In this document: piece after piece, positions 60,872 through 64,000 of the stretch | Numbering within the stretch: the stretch's first letter is position 1 | Layout of the letters: every line of letters begins with the position of its first letter | Source of the DNA: Drosophila miranda | Taxonomy: Eukaryota > Arthropoda > Insecta > Diptera > Drosophilidae | Length of the DNA: 64,000 nucleotides | Reading direction: 5' to 3' | NCBI RefSeq assembly: GCF_003369915.1 | Contig: NC_046677.1 | Span: 23,268,913-23,332,912 of the forward strand | Notes under the pieces: generated by a model | The model's input: the letters and a program-made list of their open reading frames with translations, nothing else | The model's database searches: none | What the model was told of the DNA's origin: nothing | Position numbers and translations under genes: made by a program

Positions 60872-61090
60872 ATGATTATGACGTTGCTGAATGATGATTG
60901 CCCGACTGCTGACTTCTGTTGCCTAACCCTCTGGCAGGAAGTCAACAGTTGGTTCTTAAACACGAGCACGAGCACGAGGAGGAGGGAGGAGGTCTACGCA
61001 CTGCGACAGAGTGGGTTGAATACCTCGGACTTTGCTCTACGGCGCAAGAGCCCCAGAAAGCGACGCGTCGTCAACAATTCGCGGCTGTAA
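60872..61090 (+). CDS. Possible 72-residue ORF or 3' exon
   Basis: ATG at 60872 opens 72 codons ending SDFALRRKSPRKRRVVNNSRL-type sequence and TAA. An acceptor-like CTAACCCTCTGGCAG lies inside it (ends 60937), after which the frame EVNSWFLNTS...REEVYALRQSGLNTSD reads protein-like. A second frame through the same DNA also stays open to 61212, so the coding frame is ambiguous. It could be a downstream exon of the same hypothetical gene as 60055-60192. No family is recognised. Confidence 0.2.
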   Translation: MIMTLLNDDCPTADFCCLTLWQEVNSWFLNTSTSTRRREEVYALRQSGLNTSDFALRRKSPRKRRVVNNSRL

Positions 61091-62682
61091 ATGAACTGTG
61101 GGGATCAATGGAATGGGAATGGGGCGGCGCGGCGCGCTTCTGCTGTCGGCGCTATGCATCACACCTTGGGGTTCTCCAATTTCCACTCACAAATAAACAC
61201 TACACACGTTGAAAATAACAGAGCAGGCCCTTGACAGCGACTTGGTCCAAATATTATTCAATCATATGAATGCATATATTTTTGGTGTGTTAGTTGTTGT
61301 GTTGGGCTGAGAGATCATATTAAAGGGAATTTATGCACCATGAAAACAAAAAATGCTTGAGGAAGAATGAAAGTTTTATTGAAGAAGTTTGAAGAGTGCT
61401 GTTTAGTATTACTTATCTGTAGAAAAATTCCATTGATACTAACATGACTTGTTAATTATGTCTTGTGTAATCGTATGTTACTTAACGAAATCGCAAGAAA
61501 GCCAAATGTCAAGGACAGACCATTAATATTTATAGTTATTCATCTGTAGATCGTCAGTAGAATAGAGCAATGCAGTCAACCGAGAGTGCACTTTGCTTAC
61601 AAGATCTACTGGAAAACAGTGGCGCAATCTAATCTTATCTTTTCTATTTTGCACAGTCAAAAAGAAGATCTGTAAAAGATCAAAACTTTCGGTAAGCGGA
61701 TCAAAATTCGCGAAGCACGATTACAAACTGCTAGCATATGCGAATCCTTCTTGAAGTTTTTCTATCGTTAAACCATTTATACGTTCGGTTTCTTCAGAGC
61801 TGCTGCTTCATTGCCTGCTTCATTCAATGATTCGCCATCAATGCCTCTATCTTTAAACAATAGACTATTTAGACAATAGTCAGATCGTCCTAGCTTTGCC
61901 TTCAATTAAATAAATAAAGCGTTTTATTTCACGGAATTTACATTGTGGCATTTTTAAAGTTACTTTGTTCTTTTTTCTGGCAGTGTAAAAGCAGCAATTG
62001 GCATAATTTATTTACTAAATTTTAGATTTAAGCAAGCTGAACCTCCTTTTCACTTACCACAAAATTTTTTATTTACGCGTCTGAAAAGCTCAAGATTTGT
62101 TCACCTACTAGTATTCTTACATCTAAAAACTCAAATGTGGGATTCCCCTTTATCTAGACGCACCCAACGAAAACGAAAATACGTATATGTATCTATTTTG
62201 TAATCGTGTAAGGACGAGGTTTGCGACGTGTGAAAAGGGGGAAGAGAGCCAATTTATAATCGAGTAAGACCCCACTCGTGTTAGGCGATGGATAGGTGTA
62301 CTCGTCTCATCCTACTCCTGTCGGATACGTAGCGTGAAAAATGCGCATACGCCACATGTATCACACCTGAATCAGAACATGAAATAACGATAGCTCCAAA
62401 CGTGAGCTGCCGTGAGCGCCCCCTTTCCCAGCCAAAGCCATACTCGAACTATACAGATGCATCGCAGTTATGTGTCATGCGCTGAACAACCTCCGCTGCT
62501 AGAATGTGCCCCATGGAGCTGCGCCAACAACGCAACCGCCACTGCCAGCGAAATGTGCAGACAGGGGGAAGACAATCGCGTGTTTGGCAAGTAAATTTCT
62601 TGCTGGCAACGTGTGCATGGAAACCTCTTGAAGGAAACCTGATTTTGAAACGCCATCCCCTTTTAGTCGATTTTTAATGCGG

Positions 62683-62688
62683 TTTATT
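62683..62688 (-). terminator. Polyadenylation signal of the trypsin-like gene
   Basis: TTTATT on the plus strand (AATAAA on the minus strand) only 16 bases past the stop codon, giving a very short 3' UTR, common for digestive protease genes. Confidence 0.65.
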
Positions 62689-62703
62689 GAAGAACTTTTC
62701 ATG

Positions 62704-63597
62704 CTAGATGCCGCTGTGCTCCTTCACCCAATCGCGGGCAAATGCTACGCGGGAGTAAACGCCTGGATAGTCGGGCTTGGCACAGCCATAGCCCCAGCTG
62801 ACAATTCCCACCAAAACGCCAGATTCACTGACCATTGGGCCGCCGGAGTCACCCTGGCAGGCATCCTTGCCACCCTCCATGAACCCGGCACAGATCATAC
62901 GCTCGGTCACGCCGCCATACTGCTGGTACTTTTCGCTGCACACCTTCTGGTTGACTAGCGGCACCTCCACCTGCCGCAGCCACTCGCGGGACTCCAGGAG
63001 GTTCTGGGTATTCCCCCAGCCACTCACAAAGCAGGTCTCCCCATCCATGAGCTGCTGTTGGGGCTCCGGCAGCCTGATGGCCTTCTTGGTCTCATCGAAT
63101 TTAATGGGATGCTGGAGCTGCAGCAACGAGAAGTCGTAGTCTACGTTCGAAAAGTTGAATTGAGCATGCTGGACGATCTGCTTGACACGGAGTAGCTCTC
63201 CGCTGCGAGCAAACTCTGAGGTGCCCAAGCGAATCTTTAAACGATCGGCAGTCTTGCCACTGAAACAGAAAGATAACAGTTAAACCCTTGAAGAAAGAAG
63301 TGGTGTGATGTGGCATCCTATGACTCACTATGTGCAATGGGCAGCGGTCAGAATCCACTCCTCGGATATCAAGGATCCTCCACAAATGTGACTGGAAGTC
63401 TGTAGCGACACCTGATGTGGCGCATCGGTGATATTGATGCGATGTCCACCCACAATGCGACCATCTAGACGTGGCTGGGTCTTCAGAAGCGTATCCTTCA
63501 GGGAACGCTGTCGCATAATCGGCTGGGGTATAAGGCACACGCCCCCAAAGACCAAAAGGCTGCACTGCAGCAAGAGAAACACTCGAAGACTCAACAT
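62704..63597 (-). CDS. Trypsin-like secreted serine protease (CG31954-like)
   Basis: This is an S1A serine endopeptidase. The two exons are 63329-63597 and 62704-63259 (ACATA|GTGAGT...TTTCAG|TGGC); 825 nt encode 274 residues. A signal peptide covers about 1-20, and a short propeptide ends at Arg47, with activation to IVGGHRI. The catalytic triad is His87 (TAAHC), Asp132 (DYDFSLL) and Ser228 (GDSGGP). Asp222 ([10 protein letters not shown]) plus the WGYGCA loop predict trypsin specificity for Arg/Lys. Cysteines fit the usual three disulphides. All residues needed for activity are present. The TATA box is close upstream and UTRs are short, as is usual for gut proteases. The CG31954 equivalence rests on remembered synteny near tim, so no symbol is given. 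Confidence 0.93.
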
Positions 63598-63644
63598 GGC
63601 TGTTCTAAACTAAACTTTTCTTTGGATTCTTTTGATGTTAAAGC

Positions 63645-63652
63645 CTTATATA
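63645..63652 (-). promoter_or_regulatory. TATA box of the trypsin-like gene
   Basis: TATATAAG on the minus strand, about 50 bases upstream of the ATG, predicting a start near 63617 and a leader of about 20 bases. Confidence 0.7.
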
Positions 63653-64000
63653 TGCTATGGATGGGCTCTTGGCTAACTGATAGCCACCCACTGCGCCCAA
63701 AAAACCCGCTGAGCCACCGCTGAGGGGATTATCACCCGAATGACACACAAACCAACAAGAAGTAAAGACCAGCATAACGGGTCGAAGGTTTTGATACCCT
63801 TTTAGATCAGTAGTATCTGAGGAAGCTCTAAGATATTTTTAGTTGAATTATCATTGCAGACTTGTTTTTTGCCACACCGACGGTTTGGACATGTGATCTA
63901 CAGAGTCATAAAGGAGCATGTGTACAATTTTCTTATGTTAGCTTCCAAACTGGGAGACAGGGGCCTTCACAGGTTCACAGGCTGCAAACATCTGCTCAAA
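63653..64000. other. Upstream flank of the trypsin-like gene
   Basis: About 350 bases of noncoding DNA to the window end. It presumably contains gut-specific control sequence; nothing specific is recognised. Confidence 0.4.

Larger units (their letters stand above)
57010..62682. other. Region upstream of tim
   Basis: About 5.7 kb between tim and the trypsin gene. The first 1 kb should hold the tim promoter and 5' UTR (E-box at 57490). Two GC-richer islands at about 59.87-60.28 and 60.80-61.15 kb look exon-like and are described separately. The rest is AT-rich with no feature I can support. Confidence 0.5.

Noticed and set aside
62457-62594. 45-codon ORF beyond the trypsin gene's 3' end
   Set aside because: Short, ambiguous, with no splice signals or family likeness.
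1-64000. tRNA, microRNA, CRISPR or bacterial-type features
   Set aside because: I found no tRNA B-box with matching cloverleaf, no long microRNA-type hairpin I could confirm by eye, and no repeat-spacer arrays; the DNA is clearly insect nuclear.

Overview
The window is nuclear DNA of a Drosophila species other than D. melanogaster. The evidence is short, phased GT-AG introns, Drosophila motif 1/motif 6 core promoters, abundant GA/CT and GT microsatellites, and a set of recognisable fly orthologues: Snoo, ND-PDSW (NDUFB10), PIF1 helicase, two tandem polypeptide GalNAc-transferases (pgant4 and a degenerate sister), Thor (4E-BP), timeless, and a trypsin-like protease resembling CG31954. From memory, most of these lie together near cytological 23F of chromosome arm 2L in D. 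melanogaster (Muller element B). I cannot fix the species; an obscura-group fly is a guess.

Layout, left to right. Bases 1-11884 hold no gene I can support. They are GA-rich, repeat-rich DNA and are probably a long Snoo intron (minus strand). The first coding exon of Snoo (11885-12937) carries the complete Ski/Sno/Dac and SMAD4-binding domains. A decayed coding-like patch (13972-14494) separates it from ND-PDSW (plus, 3 exons) and PIF1 (minus, 2 exons), which converge. Both of those genes use a motif 1/motif 6 promoter, and the same sequence unit recurs a third time before the GalNAc-transferases. The two GalNAc-transferase genes (20070-22131 and 22600-24734, plus) share identical intron phases and are clearly a tandem duplication; the first has lost catalytic residues. 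Thor (29251-29888, plus) follows, with a TATA box and a FOXO-type site. A secreted proline-rich protein lies at 32270-33253 (minus).

Bases 33254-48023 are a gene desert that probably includes the timeless 3' UTR. timeless (48024-57009, minus) was resolved into 13 exons. They join in frame to give a 1441-residue protein, with a CACGTG E-box about 0.5 kb upstream of its start. A 5.7-kb upstream region with two exon-like islands precedes the trypsin gene (62704-63597, minus).

The genes mostly work independently: TGF-beta/SMAD repression (Snoo), respiratory complex I (ND-PDSW), DNA unwinding (PIF1), mucin-type O-glycosylation (pgants), TOR/FOXO-controlled translation (Thor), the circadian clock (tim) and digestion (protease). 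I found no unfamiliar multi-gene system. The strongest points for a second look are the probably inactive GalNAc-transferase, a Met/Ser repeat and an unusual tail in TIM, a stop codon exactly at the last tim intron donor, and coding-like fragments at 14.0, 31.4, 60.1 and 60.9 kb.
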